Made by a program: the position numbers and the translations under genes. The notes beneath the pieces were generated by a model. The model had not been told where the DNA came from, did not search any database, and saw only the letters and a program-made list of their open reading frames with translations. From Dactylosporangium fulvum (GTDB lineage: Bacteria; Actinomycetota; Actinomycetes; Mycobacteriales; Micromonosporaceae), in NCBI RefSeq assembly GCF_025137375.1, contig NZ_CP073720.1, positions 4,116,501-4,180,500 on the forward strand: 64,000 bases of DNA. Reading direction: 5' to 3'. This document shows positions 1-10,506 of this stretch, one piece after another. Numbering within the stretch: position 1 is the first letter of the stretch; the number at the start of each line of letters is the position of its first letter.

Positions 1-303
1 GAACGCTTCCGGCGGGGTGAACGGCTCAGGTGGCGTGAACGGCCCCGGCGACACCGGTCGCGCGGGTGCGGGGAGGTACGCCGGTGAGACCGGGTGCGCC
101 GGCAACCCGGGTTGTGGCGGCGGTCCGAGCCGCGGGCCGGGCGCGAGTCGCGCCGGCGGCGGGAACGGAACCCGGGACTGCGGCGGCACCGGTGGCGTGA
201 CCTGCTGCGCCCGGCGCCGGCGGCGGGTCGCGAGCCGCACCACGACGACCAGGATGCCGGTCAGCAGGATGAGCAGGATGGCGATGGCGAGCAGCGAGAC
301 CAT
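1..303 (-). CDS. Single-pass, proline-rich membrane protein (partial)
   Basis: Starts at ATG 303 and runs off the left edge, so only the first 101 residues are seen. Residues 1-23 form a hydrophobic helix beginning MVSLLAIAILLILLTGI, followed by a run of arginines that should sit in the cytoplasm. The rest is a low-complexity Pro/Ala/Arg tail with repeated PP and FTPPE elements. No catalytic motif is visible. It lies just downstream of ctaD and ctaF on the same strand, 72 bases after ctaF, so it may be co-transcribed with the oxidase genes. A role in oxidase assembly is only inference from position. Function is unknown. Confidence 0.6.
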   Translation of the reverse strand, partial: MVSLLAIAILLILLTGILVVVVRLATRRRRRAQQVTPPVPPQSRVPFPPPARLAPGPRLGPPPQPGLPAHPVSPAYLPAPARPVSPGPFTPPEPFTPPEAF

Positions 304-375
304 GTCCGACCGATGGCTCCTTCCGGGGTGTCGGCACCCATCAAACGAAGGAGCGGCGGCCGCCGTCAAATGCGC

Positions 376-801
376 CTACAGTTCGGAGCCCCGGTTCGCC
401 CCGGTGTAGTACTCGAACAGCATTCCCGCGGCCGCCGCGACGACGCCGACGATGCCGGCGGCGGCGATCCACAGCTGCCAGAGCACGACGCCGAGCGCGG
501 CCGTCGCGGCGCTCAGGCCGATGCCGAGCGGCCAGTACGACGAGGGGCTGAAGAAGCCGACCTCTCCCGCGGCGTCGGCGATGTCGGCGTCGTCCCGGTC
601 CTCGGGCCGCGGCGGGATCCGGCGGGAGATGAGCCAGAAGTACCCGCCGCTCATGCCGCACAGCACGCAGGACAGTCCGAGCGCCACCGTGCCGACGCGT
701 TCCACGGCGCCGTTGAGGGCGGCTGTCAGGTACGCGTACACGATGGTGATGACGACGAGCAGCCCGCCGACGAGGGCGAAGAGCTTGGTCTCAGCTCTCA
801 T
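376..801 (-). CDS. ctaF: Cytochrome c oxidase subunit IV (actinobacterial aa3 type)
   Basis: A 141-residue small subunit of the aa3 terminal oxidase, which sits in the membrane and supports the catalytic subunit I. It has the family pattern: an N-terminal helix pair (FALVGGLLVVITIVYAYLT and TVALGLSCVLCGMSGGYFWL), a charged loop (RIPPRPEDRDDADIADA), then the conserved FFSPSSYWP stretch and two more helices. Length fits the family. I chose ATG 801 rather than the longer reading frame because the protein then begins MRAETKLFALVG, as in relatives. Its start overlaps the end of ctaD by 11 bases, so the two are translationally coupled. Confidence 0.92.
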   Translation of the reverse strand: MRAETKLFALVGGLLVVITIVYAYLTAALNGAVERVGTVALGLSCVLCGMSGGYFWLISRRIPPRPEDRDDADIADAAGEVGFFSPSSYWPLGIGLSAATAALGVVLWQLWIAAAGIVGVVAAAAGMLFEYYTGANRGSEL

Positions 802-2707
802 CGTGCAGCTCCTGACCGGGGCGGACCTCGCGCTGCGGACGGTCACGGCCGATGCCGGCGAGCTGCCTGCCGTACTTGAAGTCGAACGCCGGCCGCTCCG
901 AGCGGATCCGCGGCATCGCGGTGAAGTTGTGCCGCGGCGGCGGGCAGCTGGTGGCCCACTCGAGGGAGTTGCCGAAGCCCCACGGGTCGTCGACGGCCAC
1001 GACGCGGCCGAACCGGTAGGACTTCCAGACGTTCCACAGGAACGGCAGCATCGACGCGCCGAGGATGAACGCGCCGATGGTCGAGATCGTGTTCCACGTG
1101 GTGAACCCGTCCGTGGCCAGGTAGTCGGCGTAGCGGCGGGGCATCCCGCGGGTGCCGAGCCAGTGCTGGATCAGGAACGTGGTGTGGAAGCCGACGAAGG
1201 TCAGCCAGAAGTGCAGCTTGCCGAGGCGCTCGTCGAGCATCCGGCCGGTGATCTTCGGGAACCAGAAGTACACCCCGGCGAAGGCGGAGAAGACGATCGT
1301 GCCGAACAGCACGTAGTGGAAGTGGGCGACGACGAAGTAGGTGTCGGTCACGTGGAAGTCCATCGGGGGGCTGGCCAGGATCACCCCGGACAGGCCGCCG
1401 AACAGGAACGTGACGAGGAAGCCGATCGCGAACAGCATCGGCGTCTCGAACGTCAGCTGGCCCTTCGCCATCGTGCCGATCCAGTTGAAGAACTTGATCC
1501 CGGTCGGCACGGCGATGAGGAAGCTCAGGAACGAGAAGAACGGCAGCAGGACCTGTCCGGTCGCGAACATGTGGTGCGCCCACACGCTCATCGACAGGAC
1601 GGTGATGGCGATGGTGGCCGCGACGAGGCCCTTGTACCCGAAGATCGGCTTGCGACTGAACACCGGGATGACCTCGGAGACGATCCCGAAGAACGGCAGC
1701 GCCACGATGTACACCTCGGGATGGCCGAAGAACCAGAACAGGTGCTGCCAGATGATGGGCCCGCCGTAGGCCGGGTCGTAGACCGTCGCCCCGAGCTTGC
1801 GCTGGGCCTCGAGCACCAGCAGGGCGGCGGCGAGGATCGGGAAGACCAGGATGACCATCATCGCGGTGAGCAGGATGTTCCAGGTGAAGATCGGCATCCG
1901 GAACATCGTCATGCCAGGTGCCCGCAGCGTGATGATCGTGGTGATCATGTTGACGGCGCCGAGGATCGTCCCGAGCCCGGAGATGACCAGGCCCATCGCC
2001 CACATGTCCCCGCCGACGCCCGGGCTGTTCTGCACGGTGTTCAGCGGCGTGTAGCCGGTCCACCCGAAGTCCGCCGCGCCGCCCGGGGTGGCGAAGCCGG
2101 CCACGACGAGCGTGCCGCCGAAGAGGTACAGCCAGTACGAGACGGCGTTGAGGCGCGGGAACGCGACGTCGGCCGCGCCGATCTGCAGCGGCACGACGTA
2201 GTTGGCGAAGCCGAAGACCAGCGGCGTCGCGAACAGCAGCAGCATGATCGTGCCGTGTGCGGTGAACAGCTGGTTGTACTGCTCGGCCGACAGGAACTGC
2301 AGCCCGGGCCGGGCCAGTTCGGCCCGCATGAGCAGGGCCATGAAGCCGCCGACGATGAAAAACGCGAAGGAGGAGACGAGGTACAGGATGCCGATCTCTT
2401 TGGCGTCGGTCGTACGCAGCAGCCGGGTGAACGTGTTGCCCGGCACCTCGGGCCGCACGAGCGGCACGCGCGGCCGGGCGGTGGTCGGCTCGATCACGGC
2501 GGTGCCGGTCCTGGCCTCGGCGGCCCGCACGGCCTCATCCGGCCGCCGCGGCACGCTGGGCCGGCGGTACCGATGGGACGAGGGCACTTCGATGTGCCGG
2601 GCGCCGCTCTCGGGCGGCGGCTCCGGCAGTTCCGGCGGCGGCTTCTCCGGTGGCCGCTCGTCCGGGGGCTGGTTCGGCGGTGGCGATGGTGGCTCGGAAC
2701 CGGACAA
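791..2707 (-). CDS. ctaD: Cytochrome c oxidase subunit I
   Basis: Catalytic heme-copper subunit of the aa3 respiratory oxidase, which reduces O2 to water and pumps protons. Twelve-helix core with the expected ligands: FTAHGTIM (heme a His), GHPEVYIVALPFFG (CuB His and cross-linked Tyr), WAHHMFATG, and VVAHFHYVLFG (heme a3 and CuB ligands). The frame opens at TTG 2707 and gives 638 residues, about 70 more than usual, as a Pro/Glu-rich leader. GTG 2497 (residue 71, before IEPTT) would give the usual 568 residues, so the true start is uncertain. ctaF follows with an 11-base overlap. No ctaC or ctaE lies next to it, so this may be a second oxidase locus. Confidence 0.95.
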   Translation of the reverse strand: MSGSEPPSPPPNQPPDERPPEKPPPELPEPPPESGARHIEVPSSHRYRRPSVPRRPDEAVRAAEARTGTAVIEPTTARPRVPLVRPEVPGNTFTRLLRTTDAKEIGILYLVSSFAFFIVGGFMALLMRAELARPGLQFLSAEQYNQLFTAHGTIMLLLFATPLVFGFANYVVPLQIGAADVAFPRLNAVSYWLYLFGGTLVVAGFATPGGAADFGWTGYTPLNTVQNSPGVGGDMWAMGLVISGLGTILGAVNMITTIITLRAPGMTMFRMPIFTWNILLTAMMVILVFPILAAALLVLEAQRKLGATVYDPAYGGPIIWQHLFWFFGHPEVYIVALPFFGIVSEVIPVFSRKPIFGYKGLVAATIAITVLSMSVWAHHMFATGQVLLPFFSFLSFLIAVPTGIKFFNWIGTMAKGQLTFETPMLFAIGFLVTFLFGGLSGVILASPPMDFHVTDTYFVVAHFHYVLFGTIVFSAFAGVYFWFPKITGRMLDERLGKLHFWLTFVGFHTTFLIQHWLGTRGMPRRYADYLATDGFTTWNTISTIGAFILGASMLPFLWNVWKSYRFGRVVAVDDPWGFGNSLEWATSCPPPRHNFTAMPRIRSERPAFDFKYGRQLAGIGRDRPQREVRPGQELHDES

Positions 2708-2848
2708 AGCTCGTCATCTCCCCGTTTCACGGCATTCGGTGATCCGTGTCAGGCGCACTTCCCGGCGCCGCGGCGGCCAAACACCGGTCGCGGGACATGC
2801 TTTTCGAAACCCGCTGCCGCGCGGCGGGCGTCCGGGTGGCAGCAGGGG

Positions 2849-3121
2849 TCAGCCCGGGCCGACCGGCCCGGTGAAGTCGGGCCGCAGCGACCGGCCGATC
2901 TCGCTGTCGGGGTCCGGGTCGCCCTCGCGGTGCCGCCGTCGCCACTCCTGCCGTTCCCGCTCCTGCGCCAGCAGCGCCTCCTCGATCCCGGCGTCGTTGC
3001 CGGCCACGTCGTCGCCCTGGCCCTCCTGCGAGGAGACAGCCACCGCCTGCATCAGCTCGTCGAGCGGCAGGCGCCCCTCGTCGCGCCAGACGCCCTCGAC
3101 GCCCTTGTCGTGTGCGGTCAT
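2849..3121 (-). CDS. Small acidic protein, unknown function
   Basis: A 90-residue soluble protein starting at ATG 3121. It is highly charged with no membrane segment or cysteine pair. A Gln/Glu/Arg-rich middle (ALLAQERERQEWRRRHRE) could form a short helix. It lies upstream of ctaD on the same strand with a gap of about 140 bases, and back to back with the DUF5709 gene. Codon third positions are GC-rich as in neighbouring genes, which supports real coding. I do not recognise a family. Confidence 0.55.
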   Translation of the reverse strand: MTAHDKGVEGVWRDEGRLPLDELMQAVAVSSQEGQGDDVAGNDAGIEEALLAQERERQEWRRRHREGDPDPDSEIGRSLRPDFTGPVGPG

Positions 3122-3198
3122 GCCTGCGCCGCTACCCGGGGGCCGGGCGGCGCAAACGAGTCCGTGTCACGGCCTTGTACGCGGGGTAGGTCCGCGAT

Positions 3199-3801
3199 AT
3201 GCGTGAAGACACTTTCCCCAGGCCGGTCTCCGACCCGGAGGCCAAGGGCCTGCCCGGCGTGGCCGACGACGACTCGCACGCCTGGGACGAGGTCGAATCG
3301 CCCCGGATCTCCGACGGCCCGGAGCCGGCGGGACTTCCGCTCGACCGCGACGACATGCCGCTCGCGGTCGGCCACTACGGCCTCACGCCCGAGGAGGCCC
3401 GCGTCGGCGAGCCGCTCGACCTCAAGCTCCGTCGCGAGGAGCCCGATCCGGCGCTGAACGCGGCCGGGGACGAGGAGGAGCGCTCCGACGCCGTCGACAG
3501 ACCGGCGAGTGCCGAGACCTTCGACCCGGACGCGCTCGGCACGGACATCGACGCCGTCGACGAGAACACCGAGCTGGACGACTTTCCGGACGACGAGACG
3601 GCCTGGCCGGACCCGCACTCGCACATCTCCGTGTACGACACCGGGCCGGGGCGCCGCAGCGGTACCGTCGGCAGGCTCGTCGAGCCGGACGAGGGCACCG
3701 GCGAGGACACCGAGAAGGACATGATCGCCTACGACGCGGGGGCGGCCGGCGGGGGACCGACCGCGGAGGAGGCGGCGGTGCACGAGGTGCCCGGGCGATG
3801 A
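3199..3801 (+). CDS. DUF5709 family protein
   Basis: A 200-residue very acidic soluble protein. The C-terminal third carries the pattern I associate with DUF5709: GRLVEPDEGTGEDTEKDMIA, then AYDAG and a final EEAAVHEVPG. The first half has the other family features, PLAVGHYGLTPEEAR and GEPLDLKLRREEPD. No enzyme motif is visible and no function is established for the family as far as I know; it is typical of actinobacteria. It is probably monocistronic. The next gene converges on it with a 21-base gap that holds a short inverted repeat (3801-3821), which may end transcription from both sides. Confidence 0.85.
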   Translation: MREDTFPRPVSDPEAKGLPGVADDDSHAWDEVESPRISDGPEPAGLPLDRDDMPLAVGHYGLTPEEARVGEPLDLKLRREEPDPALNAAGDEEERSDAVDRPASAETFDPDALGTDIDAVDENTELDDFPDDETAWPDPHSHISVYDTGPGRRSGTVGRLVEPDEGTGEDTEKDMIAYDAGAAGGGPTAEEAAVHEVPGR

Positions 3802-3821
3802 CCGCCCCCTCCGGTGGCGGT
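3801..3821. terminator. Short hairpin between convergent genes
   Basis: ACCGCC at 3801-3806 pairs with GGCGGT at 3816-3821 around a 9-base loop. It fills the gap between the ends of the DUF5709 gene and the alcohol dehydrogenase gene. The stem is only 6 bp and there is no T-run, so it is a weak candidate. Confidence 0.3.
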
Positions 3822-3822
3822 G

Positions 3823-4992
3823 CTACGGCACGAACACCGATCGGACGCAGTCGTCCAGCTTCTCCTTGAACATGCGGTACCCCTGCGGCCCGTCGTCGAG
3901 CGACATGGTGTGCGTGGCGAGGTGCTCGGTCACCAGTTCGTCGCGGGCCATGCGCTCCAGCAGCATCGGGATGTACCGCTGGCCGTACATCTGCGCCCCG
4001 CGGACCGTGAGGCCCTTGTTCATCATCGCCCCGAGCGGGAACTTGTCGACCACGCCGGCGAAGACGCCGAGGATGAACACGCTGCCGCCCTTGCGGCAGT
4101 TGTAGATCGCCGACCGGACCGCCGCCGCGCGGTCGGTCTCCAGCCGCAGCTGCTGCTTGACCTTGTCGTAGACGTGGTGTGCGCCGTCGGCGTCGGCCTC
4201 CATGCCGACCGCCTCGATGCACACGTCCGGGCCGCGGCCGCCGCTGCGCTCCAGCAGCTCGGCGCCGACGTCGGTCCGCTCGAAGTTGAGCGTCTCCGCG
4301 CCGACGTAGCGCTCCGCCATCACGAGCCGGTAGTCGTACTTGTCGATGCAGATGACCCGGTCGGCGCCGAGCAGGATCGCGGCCCGGGCGGCCATCTGGC
4401 CGACGGCGCCGGCGCCCCACACGGCGACCACGTCACCCGGCTTGACGCCGCCGAGGTCGGCGCCCATCCAGCCGGTCGGCCCCGCGTCCGACGCGAACAG
4501 GGCCCGCTCGTTGCTCACCGACTCCGGGACGGTGAACGCGCCGACGTCCGCGAACGGCACGCGGGTGTACTCGGCGTGGCTGCCGGCGAAGCCGCCCATC
4601 GCGTGCGAGTAGCCGTAGCAGCCGCCGACCGCCTGGCCCCACAGGGTCTCGGTGATGTCCGGGTTGGTGTTGCCGTTGTCGCACAGCGAGTACTCTTCGC
4701 GCTGGCAGTGCCAGCACTTGCCGCACGCGATGAACGACGAGACCACGACCCGGTCGCCGACGGCGTGGTTGCGCACGCCCGGGCCGACCTCGACGACCTC
4801 GCCGAGGAACTCGTGGCCGAGCACGTCACCCTGCCGCATGAACGGGATGTATCCGCCGAGCAGGTGCAGGTCCGACCCGCAGGTGACACTCCGGAGCACC
4901 TTCACGATCACGTCGCCGCTGTTGCGGATCTGCGGATCCGGCACGTTCTCCACGGCGACCTTGTTCACGCCTTCCCAGCACACAGCCTTCAC
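3823..4992 (-). CDS. Zinc-dependent alcohol dehydrogenase (FdhA-like)
   Basis: A 389-residue medium-chain dehydrogenase, larger than classical ADHs and close to the formaldehyde-dehydrogenase-like glutathione-independent group. Catalytic zinc ligands are C38 (SVTCGSDLH) and the GHEFLGEV histidine. The structural zinc loop is CGKCWHCQREEYSLC. The Rossmann motif is VWGAGAVGQMAARAA. Late MFKEKLDDCVRS matches the family C-terminus. It probably oxidises an alcohol or an aldehyde adduct with NAD; the substrate cannot be read from sequence. The start is GTG 4992, overlapping the stop of the small upstream gene by 4 bases, so the two form a coupled pair. Confidence 0.88.
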   Translation of the reverse strand: MKAVCWEGVNKVAVENVPDPQIRNSGDVIVKVLRSVTCGSDLHLLGGYIPFMRQGDVLGHEFLGEVVEVGPGVRNHAVGDRVVVSSFIACGKCWHCQREEYSLCDNGNTNPDITETLWGQAVGGCYGYSHAMGGFAGSHAEYTRVPFADVGAFTVPESVSNERALFASDAGPTGWMGADLGGVKPGDVVAVWGAGAVGQMAARAAILLGADRVICIDKYDYRLVMAERYVGAETLNFERTDVGAELLERSGGRGPDVCIEAVGMEADADGAHHVYDKVKQQLRLETDRAAAVRSAIYNCRKGGSVFILGVFAGVVDKFPLGAMMNKGLTVRGAQMYGQRYIPMLLERMARDELVTEHLATHTMSLDDGPQGYRMFKEKLDDCVRSVFVP

Positions 4993-5417
4993 AGTCGGCC
5001 CTCCTCTCGTCCGTGCCGGGTCGCGTACGCCAGCGGCTTCGAGGTGACGGTCGGCCGGGCCGTCCCCGGCGCGTCCGGCAGCAGCACCTCGCCGACCTCG
5101 GCGATCGCCCGGGCCTCGCGCAGGGACCGCCGCAGCCGGCGGACCGCATCGCGGCTCCCGGGCCGGGCCAGCCGCACCGCGAGCTCGGTGCCGCGGCCGG
5201 CCGGTGCGGGGCGGATCTGGATGTCGACCGGGAAGGGCAACTCGTCCAGCGGGGGAGGCTTCGCGCCGAGATCCTGCGGTGCGCGGTTGATGGTGACGCA
5301 GTGCCAGCGGTCGGTACGGACGCGGCCGTCGGGGCCGCGCACGGCCCGGCCGATGGCGACCCCGGCGCCGGCACCTGCCGCGACGACTGCGGCGGCGCCC
5401 ACGACTCTTCGGTTCAT
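4989..5417 (-). CDS. Small membrane-anchored protein paired with the dehydrogenase
   Basis: A 142-residue protein from ATG 5417, preceded by a clear GAGGAG ribosome site 5 bases upstream. Residues 1-27 (MNRRVVGAAAVVAAGAGAGV and following) form a signal anchor or weak signal peptide. The body reads WHCVTINRAPQDL, then PFPVDIQIRPAPAGRGTELAVRL, then RRSLREARAIAEVGEVL. The WHxVTINRPP and IRxAPxGRGTEL pattern recalls the SRPBCC/cyclase-like partners often found beside such dehydrogenases in actinobacteria, but I cannot assign activity. It overlaps the dehydrogenase by 4 bases, so they are probably made together. Confidence 0.7.
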   Translation of the reverse strand: MNRRVVGAAAVVAAGAGAGVAIGRAVRGPDGRVRTDRWHCVTINRAPQDLGAKPPPLDELPFPVDIQIRPAPAGRGTELAVRLARPGSRDAVRRLRRSLREARAIAEVGEVLLPDAPGTARPTVTSKPLAYATRHGREEGRL

Positions 5418-5452
5418 GTTGCTCCTCAAGATCCTCTGCCGGACAGTTGGCT

Positions 5453-5659
5453 TCACGGTTGCCTCACAGTGGTCGGCGCCGGACACCGCCGGCGGGTGGC
5501 TCGACTCCGGCGAGCCTGCCCAGCGGCCCGCGGGGCAAACGCTGCCGGCCGCCGGTGCATCCACTCGAACCGCTGGGTGAGCAGCCGCTCCCACCACGTC
5601 TCGCCCGGGTCGAGTGGGTCGAGGGTGTGGTGCCCGAGAACTCGGCGGCGCCGTTCCAT
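5453..5659 (-). CDS. Possible small protein, low support
   Basis: A 68-residue frame whose first half looks coded: LDPLDPGETWWERLLTQRFE has a natural composition and GC-rich third positions. The second half (RRSRATRRRCPAPTT) looks like noise, so the gene may be broken or the real 3' end may lie in another frame. No ribosome site is evident at ATG 5659. The stretch 5418-5822 otherwise holds no gene apart from the hairpin at 5759-5792. Confidence 0.25.
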   Translation of the reverse strand: MERRRRVLGHHTLDPLDPGETWWERLLTQRFEWMHRRPAAFAPRAAGQARRSRATRRRCPAPTTVRQP

Positions 5660-5758
5660 CCCAACGCCGCCGGCGAGCAGGGCATGGCGGGCGCCGTCAC
5701 CGCTCGCCTCTGAAGAAGGGTCTGGTACTTCCGGCCCGAAAGCCGTACAGTGATCGGC

Positions 5759-5792
5759 GAGACCGGCATCTTCCCCCGTGGATGCCGGTCTC
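5759..5792. terminator. 12-bp perfect inverted repeat, terminator-like
   Basis: GAGACCGGCATC at 5759-5770 pairs perfectly with GATGCCGGTCTC at 5781-5792 around the 10-base loop TTCCCCCGTG. It lies 31 bases beyond the end of the P450 remnant and before the small genes on the same strand. A strong GC stem without a T-run is the usual form of actinomycete terminators. Confidence 0.6.
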
Positions 5793-5822
5793 CGTATGTC
5801 CCGGGGAGTTCCGGCGCGGGCC

Positions 5823-6424
5823 TCAGCCCAGCGAGACCGGCAGCTCGGACAGCGCGCGGGTCCGGAAGGACCGCCGCCACCGGGGCGCCTCGTCCGGCCG
5901 GGCCAGACGCAGATCCGGGAAGCGCCGCAGCAGCTCGGCCAGGGCCACGTCCGCCTCCAGGACGGCCAGGGCGGCGCCGAGGCAGTAGTGCGGTCCGTGG
6001 CCGAGGCCGAGGTGCGGCGCGCTCGGCCGCCGGAGGCGGAACGTGTCCGGGTCGTCGACGACCCCGGGATCGCGGTTGGCGGAGGCCAGGCTGAGCAGCA
6101 CGGTCGCGCCGGCCGGCACGGTCACCGTGCCGAACGTGAGATCCTCGAGCGCGAAGCGGCGGATGGCGAGCGGCCCCGGCGGCTCGAAGCGCAGCGTCTC
6201 GTCGATCGCGGCCCGCCGTGCCCCGCCGGCTCCGTCGGCGCGGACCTCGGCGAGCAGTTCGGGGCGCTGCAGCAGCGCGAGGACGCAGTTGCCGATGAGG
6301 TTGATCGAGTTCTCGTAGCCGGCGAAGATCGTGAGGAAGGCGAGCCATCTGCTCGGCCGCCGCGCCCGGTGTGCCGCCCTCCTGGACGGGAGCGTTCCGC
6401 GCGCGCAGGGCACCGGCTGAAACA
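5823..6424 (-). pseudogene. Cytochrome P450 remnant, 5'-truncated and frameshifted
   Basis: Only the C-terminal 40-45% of a P450 is present. From 6347 to 5823 the frame has the I-helix (FLTIFAGYENSINLIGN), the ExxR motif (ETLR), the PxAxxRR region and the heme loop LGHGPHYCLG with the thiolate cysteine, ending LPVSLG. Upstream homology appears to continue for about 24 codons in another frame (LRARNAPVQEGGTPGAAAEQ), so one extra base seems to sit near 6347. Homology then stops at the end of the hydrolase gene, so the N-terminal half is missing. A bacterial P450 needs about 400 residues, so this cannot be functional. Confidence 0.8.
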
Positions 6425-6436
6425 GGCCGCGGCGGC

Positions 6437-7129
6437 CTATCCGCCGGAGCCGCCACCGGCCGGGAGGTATCCGTCGAGGGTGAGGTCGCCGTCGGTGAGG
6501 TACCGGTCGAACCACTCCGCCGCCGCACCGACCACGGCCTCCAGCGTGCCGGGCTCGGAGAACAGGTGGGTGGCGCCCGGCACGACGTGGATGGCGACCG
6601 GGCCGCTGAACAGCGGCGCGACCGCCTTGTTCAGCGCCAGCACCGGGGTGTCCAGCCCACCGACGATGAGCAGCGTCGGCGCGGTCACCGAGCGGACCGC
6701 CTCGCCCGCCAGGTCGGGCCGGCCGCCGCGGGACACCACGGCGCGCACCCGCTCGGGACGGTCCGCCGCCGCCAGCAGCGCCGCCGCGGCGCCCGTGCTC
6801 GCGCCGAACAGCCCCAGCGGCAGCGCGGCCAGGTCCGGCTGGGTGCCGGCCCAGTCGACCACGGCGCGCAGCCGCCGGCCGAGCAGGCCGATGTCGAAGC
6901 GCAGGTCCCCGCCGTGGGCGTCCTCCGCGGACGTGAGCAGGTCGGTCAGCACGGTGGCGAAGCCCACCCCGTTGAGGCGGCCGGCCACCATCCGGTTGCG
7001 CGGGCTCTGCCGCGAGCTGCCGCTGCCGTGCGCGAACACGACGAGACCGCGCGCGTCCGGCGGGACCACGACGTCCGCGTCCAGACGTACGCCGGCCGCG
7101 TCGACGCAGGTCGGGGTGTCGTAGGGCAC
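6437..7129 (-). CDS. Alpha/beta hydrolase, dienelactone-hydrolase-like
   Basis: A 230-residue serine hydrolase. The nucleophile elbow is GASTG (LFGASTGAAAALLAA), the acid is probably Asp in VGGLDTPVL and the base His in GATHLFSEPG. The oxyanion region is VVFAHGSGSSR. Relatives act on small esters or lactones and are often linked to phosphoribosyltransferase fusions; the substrate is unknown here. The start is GTG 7129 with AGGGAGGAG just upstream. It follows the erythromycin-esterase homologue by 29 bases on the same strand, a pairing common in actinobacteria, so the two are probably one transcript. The broken P450 lies 12 bases beyond its stop. Confidence 0.85.
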   Translation of the reverse strand: MPYDTPTCVDAAGVRLDADVVVPPDARGLVVFAHGSGSSRQSPRNRMVAGRLNGVGFATVLTDLLTSAEDAHGGDLRFDIGLLGRRLRAVVDWAGTQPDLAALPLGLFGASTGAAAALLAAADRPERVRAVVSRGGRPDLAGEAVRSVTAPTLLIVGGLDTPVLALNKAVAPLFSGPVAIHVVPGATHLFSEPGTLEAVVGAAAEWFDRYLTDGDLTLDGYLPAGGGSGG

Positions 7130-7158
7130 GGCTCCTCCCTTCCGGGTCGCGGGCCGGG

Positions 7159-8457
7159 TCAGACGCCCGCGGGGTACGCCTCCGGCTCCAGCACGTCCAC
7201 GGCGTGGGTGCGCAGCGGGCTGACCGCATGCGACTCGTCGAACCAGTAGAACGCGTCGTAGCGGCGGCCCAGAACGGTCGTCACGTAGTTGCCCCGGTGC
7301 TCGCGTCGCGGGTCGTAGACGACGCCGACGGCCCGGTGGCCCAGCTCGTGCCCGAGCAGGTCCGGCCGGTCGTCGGCGGGGAAGAGGAACATCGCCTGCG
7401 GGGGCGCGGCGAGGTGCAGGATGTCCTCCAGTGAACCCTTGCGGGCCTCCGGCAGCGGCATCACCGCCATCGGCGCGCCCCACGCCTCGCCGGCGACGAC
7501 GGTGCCGCTGTGGGTGCCGAACCCGGCGAGCACCACCCGGTCCTCGCCGTAGCGCTCCCGGGCGAGCCGGCCGATGCTGATCTCGCCGGACCAGGCCATC
7601 TCGGTGCCCCGGGCGTCGCCGACGTGCGTGTTGTGCGCCCACACCACCGCCTTCGCACCGGGGCCGATGCGGCCCTCGTAGTGCTCCAGCAGGCGGGCGA
7701 GCGTTTCGTCCATGTGCCGGCCGCGGAGGTTCCAGGCGTCCGGGCCGCCGCCGACCAGCGCCCGGTAGTACCGCTCGGCGTTGACGACGATCTCGGCGTT
7801 CTGCCAGGCGGTGAACTCGTCCTCGGCGCCGTGGGTCGCTCGTTCGCGCAGGTCGACCAGCAGGTCGACGACCTCGTTCTCGCAGCTGAGCGGCGCGAAC
7901 CGGGTCGCCGGCGCAGAGCGCTGCGGTTCCTCGGTGAACGGCTCGAAGCAGCGGTAGGCCGCCAGCGCCGCCGGCACCATCTCGGGGTCGTTCTCGCGCA
8001 GGTACAGCAGGAGCTCGCGCAGCGACGCCCACAGCGAATACACGTCCAGGCCGTGAAACCCGACCTGCTCGGGCACGTCGACCGTCGCGTTGTGCCCGCG
8101 CAGCCAGCGGGTGAAGTCCACGACCTCCTCGTTGGCCCACATCCACGTCGGCCAGCGTTCGAACTCCAGCAGCGAATCGCGGGGATCCTCGTGCGCGCCG
8201 GGGCGCATCCGGACGCTGTGGTCGATCCGCTCGCAGTCCGGCCAGTCGCCCTCCACCCCTACGAACGAGAAGCCGCGCTCGGTGATCAGGCGCTGGGTGA
8301 GTGCCGCGCGCCAGCTGTAGAACTCGTGCGTGCCGTGGGTGGCCTCGCCGAGCATCACCACGCGTGCGTCGCCGACCCGTTCGAGGAACTCGTCCGCGTC
8401 CCCCGGATCGGTCAGCGGTGTCGCGAGCGCCACCACGTCGTCGCCGTACCGTGCCAC
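7159..8457 (-). CDS. Erythromycin esterase family protein
   Basis: A 432-residue soluble protein of the erythromycin esterase/succinoglycan biosynthesis family. Diagnostic stretches are LGEATHGTHEFYSWRAALTQ (catalytic His region), FSFVGVEGDWPDCERID, VVWAHNTHVGDA and FYWFDESHAV. True Ere enzymes hydrolyse the macrolide lactone, but many homologues have unknown roles, so macrolide resistance should not be assumed. The start GTG 8457 is supported by GGAGG 7 bases upstream; longer starts would have no ribosome site. It precedes the alpha/beta hydrolase with a 29-base gap. Confidence 0.88.
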   Translation of the reverse strand: MARYGDDVVALATPLTDPGDADEFLERVGDARVVMLGEATHGTHEFYSWRAALTQRLITERGFSFVGVEGDWPDCERIDHSVRMRPGAHEDPRDSLLEFERWPTWMWANEEVVDFTRWLRGHNATVDVPEQVGFHGLDVYSLWASLRELLLYLRENDPEMVPAALAAYRCFEPFTEEPQRSAPATRFAPLSCENEVVDLLVDLRERATHGAEDEFTAWQNAEIVVNAERYYRALVGGGPDAWNLRGRHMDETLARLLEHYEGRIGPGAKAVVWAHNTHVGDARGTEMAWSGEISIGRLARERYGEDRVVLAGFGTHSGTVVAGEAWGAPMAVMPLPEARKGSLEDILHLAAPPQAMFLFPADDRPDLLGHELGHRAVGVVYDPRREHRGNYVTTVLGRRYDAFYWFDESHAVSPLRTHAVDVLEPEAYPAGV

Positions 8458-8571
8458 GATGACACCTCCTTGGCCGCTTCCGCACCAGGTTCCCGGTCGG
8501 CGGCCCGGTAACCCTCCGGCGGTGACCGTCCGTGGCAACGTCAGCGGCGCGGCGGGCGGGTCAGCGCCCGG

Positions 8572-10502
<1,931 letters not shown>

Positions 10503-10506
<4 letters not shown>

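Noticed and set aside
7159..8457. A macrolide-resistance gene
   Set aside because: Family membership alone does not show macrolide hydrolysis; most actinobacterial members have no such record and the context gives no support.
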